Shown one piece after another: positions 10,610-26,615 of a stretch of DNA of 64,000 nucleotides. The position numbers and the translations under genes were made by a program. The notes beneath the pieces were generated by a model. That model had not been told where the DNA came from. It saw only the letters and a program-made list of their open reading frames with translations, and did no database searches. Each line of letters begins with the position of its first letter. Position 1 is the stretch's first letter. Source of the stretch: Inonotus obliquus (lineage: Eukaryota; Basidiomycota; Agaricomycetes; Hymenochaetales; Hymenochaetaceae); the NCBI GenBank assembly GCA_032164295.1, contig JAJHTX010000007.1, forward strand, positions 1,834,501 to 1,898,500, given 5' to 3'.

Positions 10610-12817
10610 ATGGGTGCTGGCGCGATCGTCACTGTCAATGAGCAGGGAGGCTGGAAGAATCTACTCAACCCAGATCGCAGATTCTATAATAACTGGAGGT
10701 ACGCACTGAATTATTGAATTATTGATACAGCGTCACCGTCGGGCTTATTATCCTAACTTCGAAATCAGACTAATATGTCTCAACGCTTGGGTCTTCCTTT
10801 TGTGAGTTCCGATTCGTGCATCGGCGTAATTCGTACAACCGGGGCATTGATTGTTGGTGATAGTCTTTTCACATCGTCATCCAATGGTTTCGATGGAAGT
10901 ATGATGAACGGATTGCAATCGCTTGAGCAATGGGTCGAGGATTTCAATCGTCCGACAGGTGGCATGCTTGGGCTTCTTAATGCCATTCAGGTGAGTTTAT
11001 AATTATCAACTAAATATTTCATCATTGCTGACTTCTTATTTCTTCATAGAACATCGGTGCTCTCGGTGCTCTACCCTTTGCCCCATATCTCTCCGATGGC
11101 ATTGGTCGTAGGCCTAGCGTCCTACTAGGTGCATCTATTCTCTGGGGAGCTACGCTTCTCCAAACCTTTTCGTCCTCGGTGGGCATGTTCATCGGATCTC
11201 GGTGAGCTAGTGCGTATATGCAGTCGATTTGCGTATTTTGACAAAGTTTAAGGTTCCTCGTTGGCTTTGGAACCACAATCGCGGCAAACGCTGCACCTAT
11301 GATAATCTCCGAAATCGCGTATCCCTCTCATCGCGCAACTTTGACTTCCCTATATAATTGCATGTGGTACTCAGGTTCTATTGCGTAAGTCATGCCTGTG
11401 GCTTATTGATCCGTACACACAAACAACTTTAGTATTTCGTAGTGCTGCATGGACTACATTTGGCTGTGTTAAGATGCAGAGCTCTTGGGCATGGCGCCTA
11501 CCCTCCCTCGTGCAAGGAATCCCTTCTGCAGCACAAGTGTTGCTCTTGTGGTTCGCACCTGAATCGCCCCGTTGGCTTGTCTGCAAGAATCGTGAGGACC
11601 AGGCTTTGAGGACCTTGGCACACTATCACGCTGATGGCAACCAGTTGAGTGACCATTCGATATCCTCGTCATCTTTGTCGTGCTCATGGTCAATTGTTGT
11701 GAAGGCAAGACCCGTTGGTCAAGTATGAGCTCGAGGAAATAAAACACGCTATCGCAGCTGACCGGGATGCAACTGATGCGAACGTCGGGTGGTTATCGTT
11801 CCTCACGGTTCCGGGTAACCGGAAACGTCTCCGTATCTTTGTAGCACTGGCATTCTTCTCCCAATGGTCAGGTAACGGACTCGTTTCGTATTACCTCAGT
11901 GAGGTATTCAAGACGATCGGCATCACGGACCCGAAAATGCAGTTACTCATCAACGGGCTTCTGCAGATTTGGAACTTGTTCATCTCTGTTGGAGCTGCAT
12001 GCCTTGTTGACAAATTAGGCAGGCGGTTTTTGTTTATCACGTCCTGCTCTGGGATGTTGGTATTCTTTATCATGCAGACGGTGTGTTCTGCGACGTTTGC
12101 AGAGACTGGAAGTGAGAATGCTGCGCATGCTGTCATTGCGAGCATATTCTTGTTCTACGCTGCTTACGAGTATGTGATTTTCCGCTGATCGAAGCTTTGA
12201 GATTTGGCTAATGTTCGTGTAGCTTGGCCTTCACGCCGCTCATCGTATCGTACACTATCGAGATCTTACCGTTTGCGATCCGGGCGAAGGGGCTGACCAT
12301 ATTCTCTTTGGTCGTTACTATCTCTCTGATTTTCAATCAGTATGTCAACCCCGTGGCACTTCAAGTAAGCCTTGGTTTAAGTCCTTCTCTGTATGCAATC
12401 ACTTGACTGCTTAACTGCTTGTTTAGGCGCTCGGGTGGAAATACTACGTACGTGACTCGGTTTCAATCAAGGTCTTATCTAATCGGCATACATTAACAGA
12501 TCGTTTACTGTGCATGGCTTGCATTCGAGCTGATCTACTGTTTTATCTTCATCGTCGAAACAAAAGGAATGACATTAGAGGAAACCGCCACACTATTCGA
12601 TGGCAAACCGGCCACTGGTGCTCAACCTGTGGATCCAGCCGATGCAGAAAGCGGCGGGTCGTTTGTCATTGTTGATACACTCTCGGAGAAGGCGGGTAGG
12701 GACAGTGAAGGTGATTCACTTGAACAGGCGGATGCTAATGCAAGTCAGGCATCTCTTGCAAAGTCGAGCGTGACGCTCACTCCCGATAAGCATGTGATCA
12801 CTGGTGGGAATGCTTGA
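10610..12817 (+). CDS. MFS sugar transporter
   Basis: Twelve-helix major facilitator sugar porter of the plasma membrane, closest in style to fungal hexose/lactose permeases. Ten exons (10610-10698, 10769-10801, 10864-10990, 11050-11201, 11253-11384, 11443-11643, 11705-12169, 12223-12364, 12427-12447, 12500-12817) give 559 aa. Sugar-porter signatures are present: GFDGSMMNG in helix 1, SDGIGRRPSVLLG in loop 2-3, ESPRWLV after helix 6, DKLGRRF in loop 8-9, and VETKGMTLEE after helix 12. The acidic, Ser-rich C-terminal tail of about 75 residues is cytoplasmic and could be a site for regulation. The substrate cannot be told from sequence. Exon 9 has only 21 nt. Confidence 0.9.
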
Positions 12818-13074
12818 ACGAGAATGGACCAAATAGATACTGTATCAAGATCCGAAAGTAATGTTTACCATACACATGTTCTTGAATGCTAAGTTACTAT
12901 TATCAGTATTCAGGTGTTCCAGAATCTATCCGCCTGAATAGTTCATTCATTTCGGCATCGTTATTCGCGCCGGTTTGCGTCCCTTTGAGTCTTCAAATTC
13001 GGAGAAGGATCGAGAAGCTACAGGTAAATACGTGCAAACAACAGCCATGCTTGCCTATTTCGGAAACTTCGGAT

Positions 13075-13087
13075 TTCGAGAATTTTC
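13075..13087 (+). promoter_or_regulatory. Heat-shock element (perfect three-unit)
   Basis: TTC-GA-GAA-TT-TTC, three contiguous inverted pentamer cores with exact spacing, about 65 bp upstream of the TATA box. It is the binding site expected for heat-shock factor. Confidence 0.7.
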
Positions 13088-13116
13088 TTGGTAGTTCATG
13101 GAACTCAACACTACAG

Positions 13117-13129
13117 TTCTGGAGGGTTC
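13117..13129 (+). promoter_or_regulatory. Heat-shock element (one mismatch)
   Basis: TTC-TG-GAG-GG-TTC, with one mismatch in the middle core, 13 bp upstream of the TATA box. Confidence 0.5.
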
Positions 13130-13141
13130 CTCGATTGAAGG

Positions 13142-13150
13142 TATATAAAT
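13142..13150 (+). promoter_or_regulatory. TATA box of HSP20 gene 1
   Basis: TATATAAAT, about 120 bp upstream of the ATG at 13272 and just downstream of two heat-shock elements. Confidence 0.65.
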
Positions 13151-13271
13151 GGCGGGCAACTGACTTGGAGTACCCCACAGAAGACGAACAGAAAAAAAAC
13201 TCAGCGCTAATACTCTTCACTACTACTGCAGACTCTGATCAGCTTTTCTCTAACACATCGCGATTATCACT

Positions 13272-13815
13272 ATGTCTGTCTACTACTACGAGCCGTTCTT
13301 CTCTCTCAACGACTTCCAACGCTTCTTCGATGACGTCGCTGAGACTCCATCAGGACGCCAAGTCTCACGCAACGGCCAACAACAAGCACGTCCAGTCAGC
13401 CGCGCATTTCAACCCCGCGTCGATATCCACGAATCACCTGAAGCCAACGTAGTCACTGCGTGGTTTGAGCTTCCGGGTTTGACGAAGCAGGATGTTTCGC
13501 TTGATGTTCAAAAGGGGCGGTTGATTGTATCTGGTGAGACTGCGTATAAGGACGTGGAAGAGAAGGGATTCATTCATCGCGAGAGACGTGTTGGACGCTT
13601 TGAGCGTTCGTTGCCTCTTCCAGCTGGTACTCAGGTAAGTAATGTTTGGTGTTGGTGATACCATTGGTTGGAAAGGTGACGAATAGGAATACTGACGTTG
13701 GATTTACTTTGTGTAGCCAACTGATATCAAAGCAACGATGGAGAACGGATTGTTGACCGTCACGTTCCCGAAGAGCTCCCCGGAGCAACTTCCCCAGAGA
13801 ATCACTATCGCTTGA
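13272..13815 (+). CDS. Small heat-shock protein (HSP20 family), copy 1
   Basis: ATP-independent cytosolic chaperone of the alpha-crystallin/HSP20 family. Exons 13272-13634 and 13717-13815 give 153 aa. The N-terminal arm has YYYEPFFSLNDFQRFFDD. The alpha-crystallin domain runs from about residue 45: FQPRVDIHESP, FELPGLTKQDV, GRLIVSGE, HRERRVGRFERSLPLP, and the final MENGLLTVTFPKSSPEQ (the GxLTVxxPK motif). The tail ends RITIA, close to the I-x-I element used in oligomer assembly. The single intron sits just before the last strand, at the same site as in the copy at 19358. Two heat-shock elements and a TATA box upstream indicate heat induction. Confidence 0.95.
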
Positions 13816-14493
13816 ACGGTCATTCCCTTCTTCGAATTTCCGAGTATTTATGTTCTACTCGAGGCGCGAAAAGAAAACAATTGGTCGAGGTGTATGCTTT
13901 TCACATGTTGTATGACGCATAACATTATCGTTCGCGTTCGCCAGCTCATTGCGAATGCAAATATGTAGGATATTCTGAATAGCTTCTCCATGTAACCGAT
14001 GGTGAACTTGGCTGTGAACGACAACACAAATATAAATTGTATTTCAATATCATTTTTCGATCTAGAGCAATGAGCGCATTTGTTGTGGCTAAGGGTAGTT
14101 ATTCTTTCTATAGCGTGCTAACTACTCAATCAAACATTGATCAGCTCAGCATATCACCTCCGCGGTGGACCTGCGACTCCGCCACCTCCTCCTGGTGATT
14201 CAGAAGTTACCTTGTTCAATGCCTCGTCGTTTCCGCACAAATATTACTTTTCAACCTCCCTTTTGTTTTCCGCAGAAGTTCTAGTAGGTCATCCATCTCG
14301 GTGTGAAAGACCGTCTGAAACAAATAAGTGAATCAGTCATCCCCTTGGTTGGAGTGCACTCCTTACATCTATGCACTCTATTTGAAAGGTCATCAGAATC
14401 CTCAGAACCGAATGAGGCCATCGGTACAACGTGTGCTACGCCTGGTCGCCACGGTCGTCGACATCAAGAACAATGTTGAAATGGGTTTGGTTC
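13816..14493. other. Intergenic region
   Basis: No convincing gene. A Pro/Gly-rich open frame near 14137-14331 has no start context or conserved features. Confidence 0.45.
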
Positions 14494-14841
14494 TTAGAAG
14501 TACGCTGCCCCAGAGTGTGTTCTCTGGTTTATTCCGAGGTGTACTCCTGCGATACGTCTTTCTTCTTCAAGTTGTATCTCGGGAGGCGAAGGCGCGTAAA
14601 TAATAATCATCATCCCGGGCCTTATCTGCGAGAGTGGTGTATCCACTTCTGTGAGGATCGCTTCATAATTCTCAGTCTTAAGACGGGCACTTGTATTTAA
14701 CTTCGGATGGAATGCGGTAGATCTCCTGTTGTCAGAGTAGTTGAGTGCTGTGGCATTCAGAATCACTTACCTCGTTTCATAGAATAGGAGAAGAGTTGCT
14801 ATAAGGCACAAAACACAGAATGCCCTCCTTAGTGTCTTCAT
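14494..14841 (-). CDS. Possible small signal-anchored protein
   Basis: Tentative gene. Exons 14841-14771 and 14725-14494, joined in phase 2, give 100 aa. The N terminus MKTLRRAFCVLCLIATLLLF is a good signal anchor: basic residues followed by a single hydrophobic helix. The remainder is polar with no known motif (ENYEAILTEVD, PPEIQLEEERR). The intron is only 45 nt with clean GTAAGT and ACAG ends. It could be the first exons of a longer glycosyltransferase-like type II protein whose remaining exons I could not find, or a remnant. Confidence 0.4.
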
Positions 14842-15106
14842 TTTTCACCCCGTATGTTCGCAATCGTATAGTATAGGGTTACGGACCAAAGCAGGATCTG
14901 GAGTAAAAGCAAGGAATGAAAGAGTGTAAACTCGCCAATCGGAGAATACATCCCGCAAAGGACAAAATCACTCGCATCTCTCCAGAAGAGAGTGTTGGAT
15001 GGAGATATTTCTATTATTAGCTAAGCATTCTCTTCAATGTCGTTGTTTCACGTGATTTCATTTTGTCCCATTGCTGGTCACGACTCACCTTCCCCACATC
15101 CCCTCA

Positions 15107-16735
15107 ATGGATTATGTCCAGATACCCAGCTATGCGACTCACATTGACGACAAACACTCTCATACAAAGGTGACCAAGGTAGCAACTCGGCCTCCCAAGT
15201 CAGAGGATGCATCTGTCTCACCACCTTCACCAACAACTGTGCCTCAATCTCCCGGAAAACAACCTTTCAATATACCTAGTGCCATCCTCGCCACAGGGAT
15301 AGCTATGCCGAGTCCTGCACCTCGCACCCCGAGAAAGGCTCCTCATCTCATATCGACGAGGGAGCCGCTCAGCTTACCCACGACAACGACGCATTTTAGA
15401 AAGTTTGCTGCGAAGAGTGGACCGTTGTGGTGGGTACAAGATAGGGCTGAGGAGATCTTGATGTGGAAGAAGGGATGGAAAGTAACCACGGCTTGGATGA
15501 TGGTGTATGCTTTCATATGTGAGCGACTCAGGACCTGGCTTTGATAATTCACTGCTAATGAGCTTATCAGGCTACTTCCCGAGACTCGTTCTCCTAATTC
15601 CACACACGATACTGCTCTCAATCCTTCTTTCCGCGTACTCTTATCGCAAACCGTCAACATCTCGTCAAATAGATGCTCCGAGCCCTCCTCCTTACACTCA
15701 ACCAGCAGAAGGTTCTCCGGAATGGTTCTCAAATTTACAAGCCATTCAGAATTTGATGGGCGTTGTGTTCGCATTTCTCTCAGGCTGCCCGTATGATTGG
15801 CAGTAGACTGACCGATGATCTTTCTCTACAGGGGTGACACACACGACATGGTCCTATATTCCGTAGTCCCGCACCTGACATTCTCGACCCCATATTCATA
15901 CAGTATCCTCGCATTCACCGTCGTTTCGTTCTGTGGATTACTTATTTTGCTCCCTTTCATCCCTCTCCGACCAGTATTTCTCTTTCTTGGGCTGTCACCA
16001 TTCATTTTTACCCATCCTTTCACTCAAGAATATCTTCCTCAAATAATTTCGCCCTACATGAAACGCATGCGCTTCATGCTTACAAGATTGGTTGACGACG
16101 ATCGATTGGAAGATCACCACTTGAAGAGCGTGCTGAAGGAGGTGGAGCTCTGGGAGAACGAGCGGCTAGGTCTAGGACCTGGCGGTACACAAGCCTTCTC
16201 CAAATCTCACCTACGGCCCCAAGAGCGGAAAGGCTGGACGCGAGGTCGGGATGGTTGGAGTAGCAACTCAGCTCCTGATGGGAGTGGAAACGGGGACGTC
16301 AGGTTCGTATTATCCTCTCTCCAAAAGTTACTCTGAAACGTTCAAGAGATCGTGCATATTCACTTTGTGTATTAATTTTGTTCTTATTGGTTCACTTTCG
16401 TGTGTGTACTGTGCAACTGATGGTGTACAGTAGCAACCTTACGTTTACGTTGGAGCCGGGATGGGCGTTCGTGGAGACGGAGGATTGGAGGAAGGACCTC
16501 GAGGCGCGTTGGTCATCTGTTGAGTCTGATGATGGTAAGTTTTCTACATCCCTTTCTCCTTTCCCTCCGTTAGATGGTTGACAAATGCCTTGCGCCTTTT
16601 GAAGATGGATGGGTCTACACGAATGATGCTTGGATGGACCCGCAGAGTGCACCACAGGAGAAGTGGAAAGTGGCTGGGGTTACGCGGAGAAGACGATGGA
16701 TTCGACGGATCTATCGGACTTCGAGGCATGGATAG
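15107..16735 (+). CDS. DysF-domain peroxin (Pex30/Pex24-like)
   Basis: Integral membrane protein of the fungal peroxin family with a C-terminal dysferlin (DysF) domain (Pex28-32 and related). These act in the ER and peroxisome membrane to control peroxisome number and membrane contacts. Exons 15107-15518, 15571-15790, 15832-16302, 16431-16534 and 16605-16735 give 445 aa. A Pro/Ser-rich cytosolic N terminus is followed by hydrophobic segments (FPRLVLLIPHTILLSILLSA; a later pair containing SILAFTVVSFCGLLILLPFI and LRPVFLFLGLSPFIF). DysF-N shows WAFVETEDWRKDLE. DysF-C shows DGWVYTNDAWMDP and VTRRRRWIRRIYR, the typical W/R-rich pattern. Which of the Pex28-32 types it corresponds to cannot be decided here. 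Confidence 0.85.
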
Positions 16736-17456
16736 GTGAAGAACTGTGCTCAGTGTGTGATTGAATGTACTTTATTTATACTGTAAATGCCCTGATGATC
16801 CGCTGAGCCCTGTGCTGGAAGATTCATGATGCCGGGCCTGTCTTGTCGAGTCTCAATCTATGAAAAAACGATAAACGATCATGTAAATCACGAAGTACAA
16901 GACTTGATGTCAACGACAGCACGCCCCACAATAAGCAATCGAATTAGTTGTGTCCAGTTGTTCGTGATGTGATTCGTATTCAGGCAAGAATGATATACAC
17001 GTACACAACTGTTGAGACCAAGTTTATCACTATCTATGCCAAATAGACCATCAGCTACGCCTCTTCCCTGTTCCCACAAGTAGTACTCATGTCATTCGTT
17101 ATAGTGATGGTTATCCAGCTCTGAATGTGTTCGTATGTTTGCGGGGAGGGGGAGTTTCATATTTGCATGGTACAGCGTCGAACACGAAGGTGATTTGAGG
17201 CGCATCGGGAATCGGGAGAATGATTTCTGTGGCCAAGGAAGCGGAACGTGTCATGTCATGATGGGTGATCTGTAGCATCGACAGAAGCCTACAAAGATCA
17301 ATCTTTCATTCGACCACAAAAGCCGACGGAGACGTGCCTTCACTATAACCGCGGCTGCCCGGCTAGGCGTTCTCGTAGCCACTGACTCCAAGCAAACCTG
17401 GTTGCCAATACCAGTGTCGTCAACCTTTCCCTACCCCTACCACGCATTGGCCAAAG
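16736..17456. other. Intergenic region
   Basis: No gene recognised. A 63-codon minus-strand frame at 16888-17079 has no supporting features. Confidence 0.45.
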
Positions 17457-18201
17457 GACTGTCTGCAACTGATGATCCATCGGTGACCTCTCGCGCTGCA
17501 AAAGCCGATCCAGTATGGGTGGCACGAGCCGTATAATTGCAGATTAACCACCGCGCACCGACGCCTGACCCTCCACGCGCAGGTCCTGCTCTAGCCCTTC
17601 CAGGTCGCCCTGGGTGGCCCCGAGCTGGTCCCGCGGCTTCAAATCAAGGCACCAGTGCTTGATGGACTCCTCGTGCGTCTTCTTGATTGGTAGCTGTCGG
17701 TTCAACGACAAGAAACGTACATCTCTGCATTTCCTCGAAACGGTCTCGTAAAGGCATGGCCGCCGAGCGACTGCAGTTGGCACCGGATCACTCGCCAGCC
17801 TTTCCACCCCAATTCCTCAAGGATCGACGACAGCAGACTGTCTGCAAACAGTGATCCATCGGCGACCTCTCGCGCTGCAAAAGCCGATCCAGTATGGGTG
17901 GCACGAGCCGTATAATTGCAGATTAACCACCGCGCACCGACGCCTGACCCTCCACGCGCAGGTCCTGCTCAAGTCCTTCCAGGTCGCCCCAGATGGTCCC
18001 GAGCTGGTCCCGCGGCTTCAAATCAAGGCGCCAATGCTTAATGAACTCCTCATCCGTCTCATTATTTGGTGGCTGTTGGCTCCACGGCGAGAAACGTAAA
18101 TCTCTGCATTTCCCCGAAACGGCCTACCGAGCGACTGCGGCTGGCACCGAATCACTCGACAGCCCTTCCACTCCAATTCCTTAAGGATCGACGACAGCTG
18201 A
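17457..18201. repeat. Tandem duplication, two units of about 0.37 kb
   Basis: Unit 1 covers about 17457-17835 and unit 2 about 17836-18201. They align over their length with scattered substitutions and a short deletion in unit 2 near 18120. The first ~110 bp (TCTCGCGCTGCAAAAGCCGA and following) are almost identical. The minus strand of each unit is largely open, with matching residues (DLKPRDQLG, DLEGLEQDLRVEGQASVRGG), so the unit may derive from a coding sequence. I do not recognise the protein. Confidence 0.85.
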
Positions 18202-19177
18202 CCCAAGAAGTCCCTTTCGAGTTCAGAGGTCCAGTCACGTCAGTCTAATGGTGGGAAGGGTGAGCCGTGCACTGGCCCGACCGAGCTGACCGCGACTCGC
18301 GACGTACTTCTGTGTGGCAATACGGCAGATGCACACAGGTCTGAGGGTAATAAGACTGTGGCATAACCGGCTACACGCTGGCCAGAGTAGCTTTCAGCGC
18401 CTGTTGATATGCTTGATCAGGACGTTTGCCGCTGTTATTGCTTGCTTAAAGCAGCACACTGATTGCGGCTATTCATGGTACTGATATAAGGTGAACAATG
18501 ACTGAAAAGTGCATGAGACGCACCTGAGGGTTTGATTGCAACTATCGGTAGGCATTATGTGGCTTAGGGACGAACGACGCGGAAATGCGCAGGCGTACTT
18601 TGTAGATGAATGCCATTAAGGAAGTAGCCAAGAAGCGTAAGACTATATCGAATCGAACGCTGTAGGTGGGTTTCGTGTGAGGCGCAAAGGGATGATGGGG
18701 GAACAGTTGTGAAGAATCATAAGGCTGTTTGGGCTGCTGGTAGTGGCTGTGCAAAGTACATTAGATAATAAGAGACCGTGTCACGTGCGCATCGACATCC
18801 TCATGCCAATTGAGTTTTACATTCATTCACTCACTACAAGGTCCTGGACGTCTTCACGACTTTGAGATGCTGGTTGTTTATTGTGCCTCCATCTTTGTAC
18901 CGATGGATTCGTCTCATAATATCGACCAAGTCCTTTACTGATCTCTGATACTCTATGTGGACCGACAAATCTGCCCCTGGCCTGGAACCGATTACACATC
19001 GACATCGAGCTCTACTACTGTAGTCTGGCTAGCTCTGATTCAATTGAGAGGTGAATTGAATTCACTGAAGTGAAGAGTTCAAGCGGCGATCTCTCGAGAA
19101 CAATCCAGAATTTCCTAAAACGATCCAGACAACTTCCAAATCAAGCAATCTGCAATCTGCAAAGTGATCCTCCAATC

Positions 19178-19190
19178 TTCCCGAATGTTC
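19178..19190 (+). promoter_or_regulatory. Heat-shock element (perfect three-unit)
   Basis: TTC-CC-GAA-TG-TTC with exact spacing, 55 bp upstream of the TATA box. A weaker GAA/TTC cluster lies around 19098-19115. Confidence 0.7.
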
Positions 19191-19244
19191 TCAGGAGCTC
19201 TCTACCTTTGAACACTCTCCTATTGAGTGTATGATGGCGAAAGG

Positions 19245-19252
19245 GTATAAAT
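19245..19252 (+). promoter_or_regulatory. TATA box of HSP20 gene 2
   Basis: TATAAATA, 105 bp upstream of the ATG at 19358. Confidence 0.65.
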
Positions 19253-19357
19253 ATGCGGGCGGATACGGCGTCTGGGCCTCAGAATCATTCACCACCAAGA
19301 GAACTAAACAGCTGACAACGCCTCACGACTGCCTATTACTCACGCACAACACCAACA

Positions 19358-19899
19358 ATGTCGCTCTACTTCCACGAACCATTCTTCTCACTCAACGACT
19401 TCCAGAGCTTCGTCGATGACTTCTTCGAGAGGTCTGGAGTCGACAGACCAACCGAGCGTCAGCTCACCCGTCGTGATGAGGGTGGCACTCAACGCTCTCT
19501 TGCACGCGGGTTCCAACCTCGCATGGATATCCACCAATCGCCTGATAAAAACCTCGTAACGGCGACCTTTGAGTTACCCGGTCTGACGAAGGAAAACGTC
19601 CAGATTGAGGCACAACCAGGTCGCCTGATTGTCTCGGGCGAACAGACCATCTCGAATGAGTTGGACGAGAACGGATTCGTTCATCGCGAGAGGCGATATG
19701 GCCGTTTCGAGCGTTCGGTACCCGTTCCAACTTGGGTTGGGGTAAGTTGAAGGTTACTTCGTGTTTCTGTTTGAGCATGTGCTAACAATAATTTGTTTAG
19801 CCCGGAAATATCAAGGCGTCCATGGATAATGGCGTTTTAAGCATCACCTACCCCAAGTCCTCTCCAGAACAGGAGACAAAGAAGATTACCATTTCGTAA
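19358..19899 (+). CDS. Small heat-shock protein (HSP20 family), copy 2
   Basis: Paralogue of the HSP20 gene at 13272, same strand, 5.5 kb downstream. Exons 19358-19741 and 19801-19899 give 160 aa. The N-terminal arm has YFHEPFFSLNDFQSFVDDFF. The alpha-crystallin domain shows FQPRMDIHQSPDKN, FELPGLTKENV, GRLIVSGE, HRERRYGRFERSVPVP and MDNGVLSITYPKSSPEQ, with a terminal KKITIS. The intron is at the same position and phase as in copy 1. The N-terminal arm is several residues longer and the two proteins differ at many positions, so the duplication is not recent. Confidence 0.95.
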
Positions 19900-20818
19900 T
19901 CGATTGGTGCTACGCGAGAACAAACTCCCGGCTCTGAACGTTTGGGAAGTTATGACGGACATTTGCCTGAAAATCATGCAACGATTGTATGGAGCCGAAA
20001 ATTATGCATTGTATTATAGTATAATCAACCGTATTCTGTAAAAAGAAGTTAATGATTGACTGTTGATAATCAGGAATAAAGTGACTCGCCACACAAACGA
20101 AATCGTAAGTTTTAGATAAAAGACGTTCCGATGCAGCAAAACTTCCTAATGCACGAAGTTTACCTCGTTTGAGATCCATCAACGCAAATCCCGGACTTTA
20201 AGGAACGACGGCTTCGCCAACATGAAATATGCGCGGGACACAACTGCAACACAATTTACGCGTATGTGAGATCGTTTGCTTATCCCTCTGAGAGAGAGAT
20301 GTGAGCTAGTGAATGTCAACGACCGCTGAAACCTAAGGGGGTGTCTTGCCACCAATATTGCGTCTCTTGCTGCTGATTTTCTCCCCAACATCTTCGAGTT
20401 CGTGTTTGTTGAAACCAGCTAAGGAGCAAAGGCAAATATCACAGGAATCGTAATCAGGTTCTCGGCAAACGTTTCCGAACTCGATTTCAAGGAGAAATGG
20501 GCACGGGCACGGAAGGACTATACCTGGCACACCTCTTGTCTAATAGGCTCAGGGTCAAGACAGTCTCTTTCCAAGAGCCCACTCAGCACGAAGTACGGTC
20601 AGCATTTGAAGCTCCTGTCTTGTGGTCGAACCTCCTACCTAGACAAGCCAACGGTCCCGGAGAGGTAGGCGACGAGAGGATGCCTTCGCCGATACAACTG
20701 GATGAAAGATTCTTGCCGTTTTCTTGACGGGAACTCTTAGGCTTCTCAAATGGTTGCTTGTTGTAAACGACGCAAGACTTTGATCCAATTTGCAAATTGT
20801 CCCTATCACCATTGCCGC
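19900..20818. other. Intergenic region between HSP20-2 and PEX1
   Basis: Convergent 3' ends. Several overlapping short open frames (20179-20795) show no conserved features; I see no gene. Confidence 0.45.
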
Positions 20819-25113
<4,295 letters not shown>

Positions 25114-25478
25114 CTGAGTGGTGGTAAGGATCCAAGTTTCGCGCGACGCGTCTCATGGTGCGTGGTGAGTGGCACCTATCAAAAATAGTATAGTTCCGAC
25201 CCCAGCACTCTGCCCAGCAGACCGCCAGCCGCACGCACGCAGTTTACACATACTGATACGACGTCGCTGTTGCTAACACAGCAGGCAAAATAAAATATCG
25301 ACGACATTGATATAACCTTTGGTATCCTTATTGAGATATCCTAGTGGAGTTGAAATGTGTATTGATATTCAAAATTGTCATTGATGAGACCCATATTGAT
25401 ACATAAAGTATCATTACATGTAATATCCTTACACTTGTTCCCAATGGCATTGCTAATGCAACTAACTAATCGAACAGG
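25114..25478. other. Intergenic region
   Basis: PEX1 promoter side and AT-rich spacer to the pseudogene patch. Nothing recognised. Confidence 0.5.
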
Positions 25479-26596
25479 CCTTTTGTGGGTCATTCTGAGA
25501 GAATAGATTTATGGAATACGGAAACGAGCCGGTTCCTTGGGGAGCAGAAATTCGATTTTGCTATCGAATCGACCGGAAGTGAGAAGGGCTGGGTTGAGGA
25601 TATCGATTCGGTTCGTGGCGGCGATTACCTGTAAGAGTATGAGAGATGTAAGAGAGAGGGACAGAGGTTAGTCAGACGAGAAGAAACACACCTTTATACA
25701 CTCGTCGCTACTGAACCCATCAAGCTGATTCAACAACTCCAAATCGTTCTCTGTACCTCCTTGTCCCCACTCTTCTCCGAATCAGATCTCTTCGCACTAT
25801 TAGCACCCAGCTCATCAATAAATATGATAGCCGGCGCCTTCTCCACAAGTTCGAACACATCCCTGACAAGTTTCGCACCATCACCGATGACCATCTGAAC
25901 TAGTGATGGTCCAGCAAGTTCGAGGAAACATACATTTGTCTGTGCGGTACATGCGCGCGCCATAAGCGTCTTCCCTGTTCCCCGAGGACCGTACATCAAC
26001 ACGCCCTTCGGAGGTGTGATACCGAGCGTCTTGAATTTCTCGGCCTCGTCCTCGACCAGCTCACTGCAGAGTACGACTCTCGGGTTAACGCTATGGAGGT
26101 GGACGAATGGGTGACAGAGACGTACACAGACATAGTTGCCTTGGATAAACAGAATGAGGAATAGGCAGAGGCGATTGCATTGCAAGTGCATCATGCGGAG
26201 ATACGCGTCCTTGTTTACACCAGTGAGTTCACTAGGTCTGAGCTTGGAAGCTGGGACGAGGCCGGTGAGGGGAAGAAAGACAGTCTAAAGGGTGAAAGTT
26301 TTGATTACAGCGGATTTGCCATTGTGCATTGAGTCAAGGTCTTGGTTTGCCCTTGGGCCAACATCGAGGATCTAATGAAAGTGGGTGTGAGTGTCTTGTG
26401 GAATGGATGCGTGACGGACAATACATACCTCGATGACATTTCCAACTAGGTACGGGAGTGATTTGTTGACCCTTTCTCCTTTATGACACTCTGCTCGTGC
26501 TACAATCTCAGCATTTCCTGTAACCTATACAAAATTCATAAGTTAATTTCATCTCTCCCCAACCTGTATCATCTCTTCAGGTGTGGTATCCATCAC
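25479..26596 (-). pseudogene. Degenerate copy A of RPT5
   Basis: Intron-containing broken copy of the proteasome ATPase gene at 34439-36013, on the opposite strand. From 26596 downward it matches the parent from codon ~15 (GATGGATACCACACC), through the coiled-coil exon, the intron before VVE-ILDV, and the AAA core ([32 protein letters not shown]). It then matches the intron and [10 protein letters not shown] segment, ending about 25479. Damage includes GPP to GPR in the Walker A loop, a codon loss at AKEKAP, and a frameshift giving IWSC-stop instead of LELLNQ. Because introns are kept, it arose by DNA duplication, not retroposition. Confidence 0.88.
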
Positions 26597-26615
26597 ATTA
26601 CTGGCAGGTTCCAGT

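Larger units (their letters stand above)
12818..13271 (+). other. HSP20 promoter region
   Basis: Holds two heat-shock elements and a TATA box, listed separately. No gene seen on either strand. Confidence 0.6.
18202..19357. other. Intergenic region with HSP20 promoter at its right end
   Basis: No gene recognised in 18202-19100. The last 200 bp carry the heat-shock element and TATA box of the second HSP20 gene. Confidence 0.45.
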
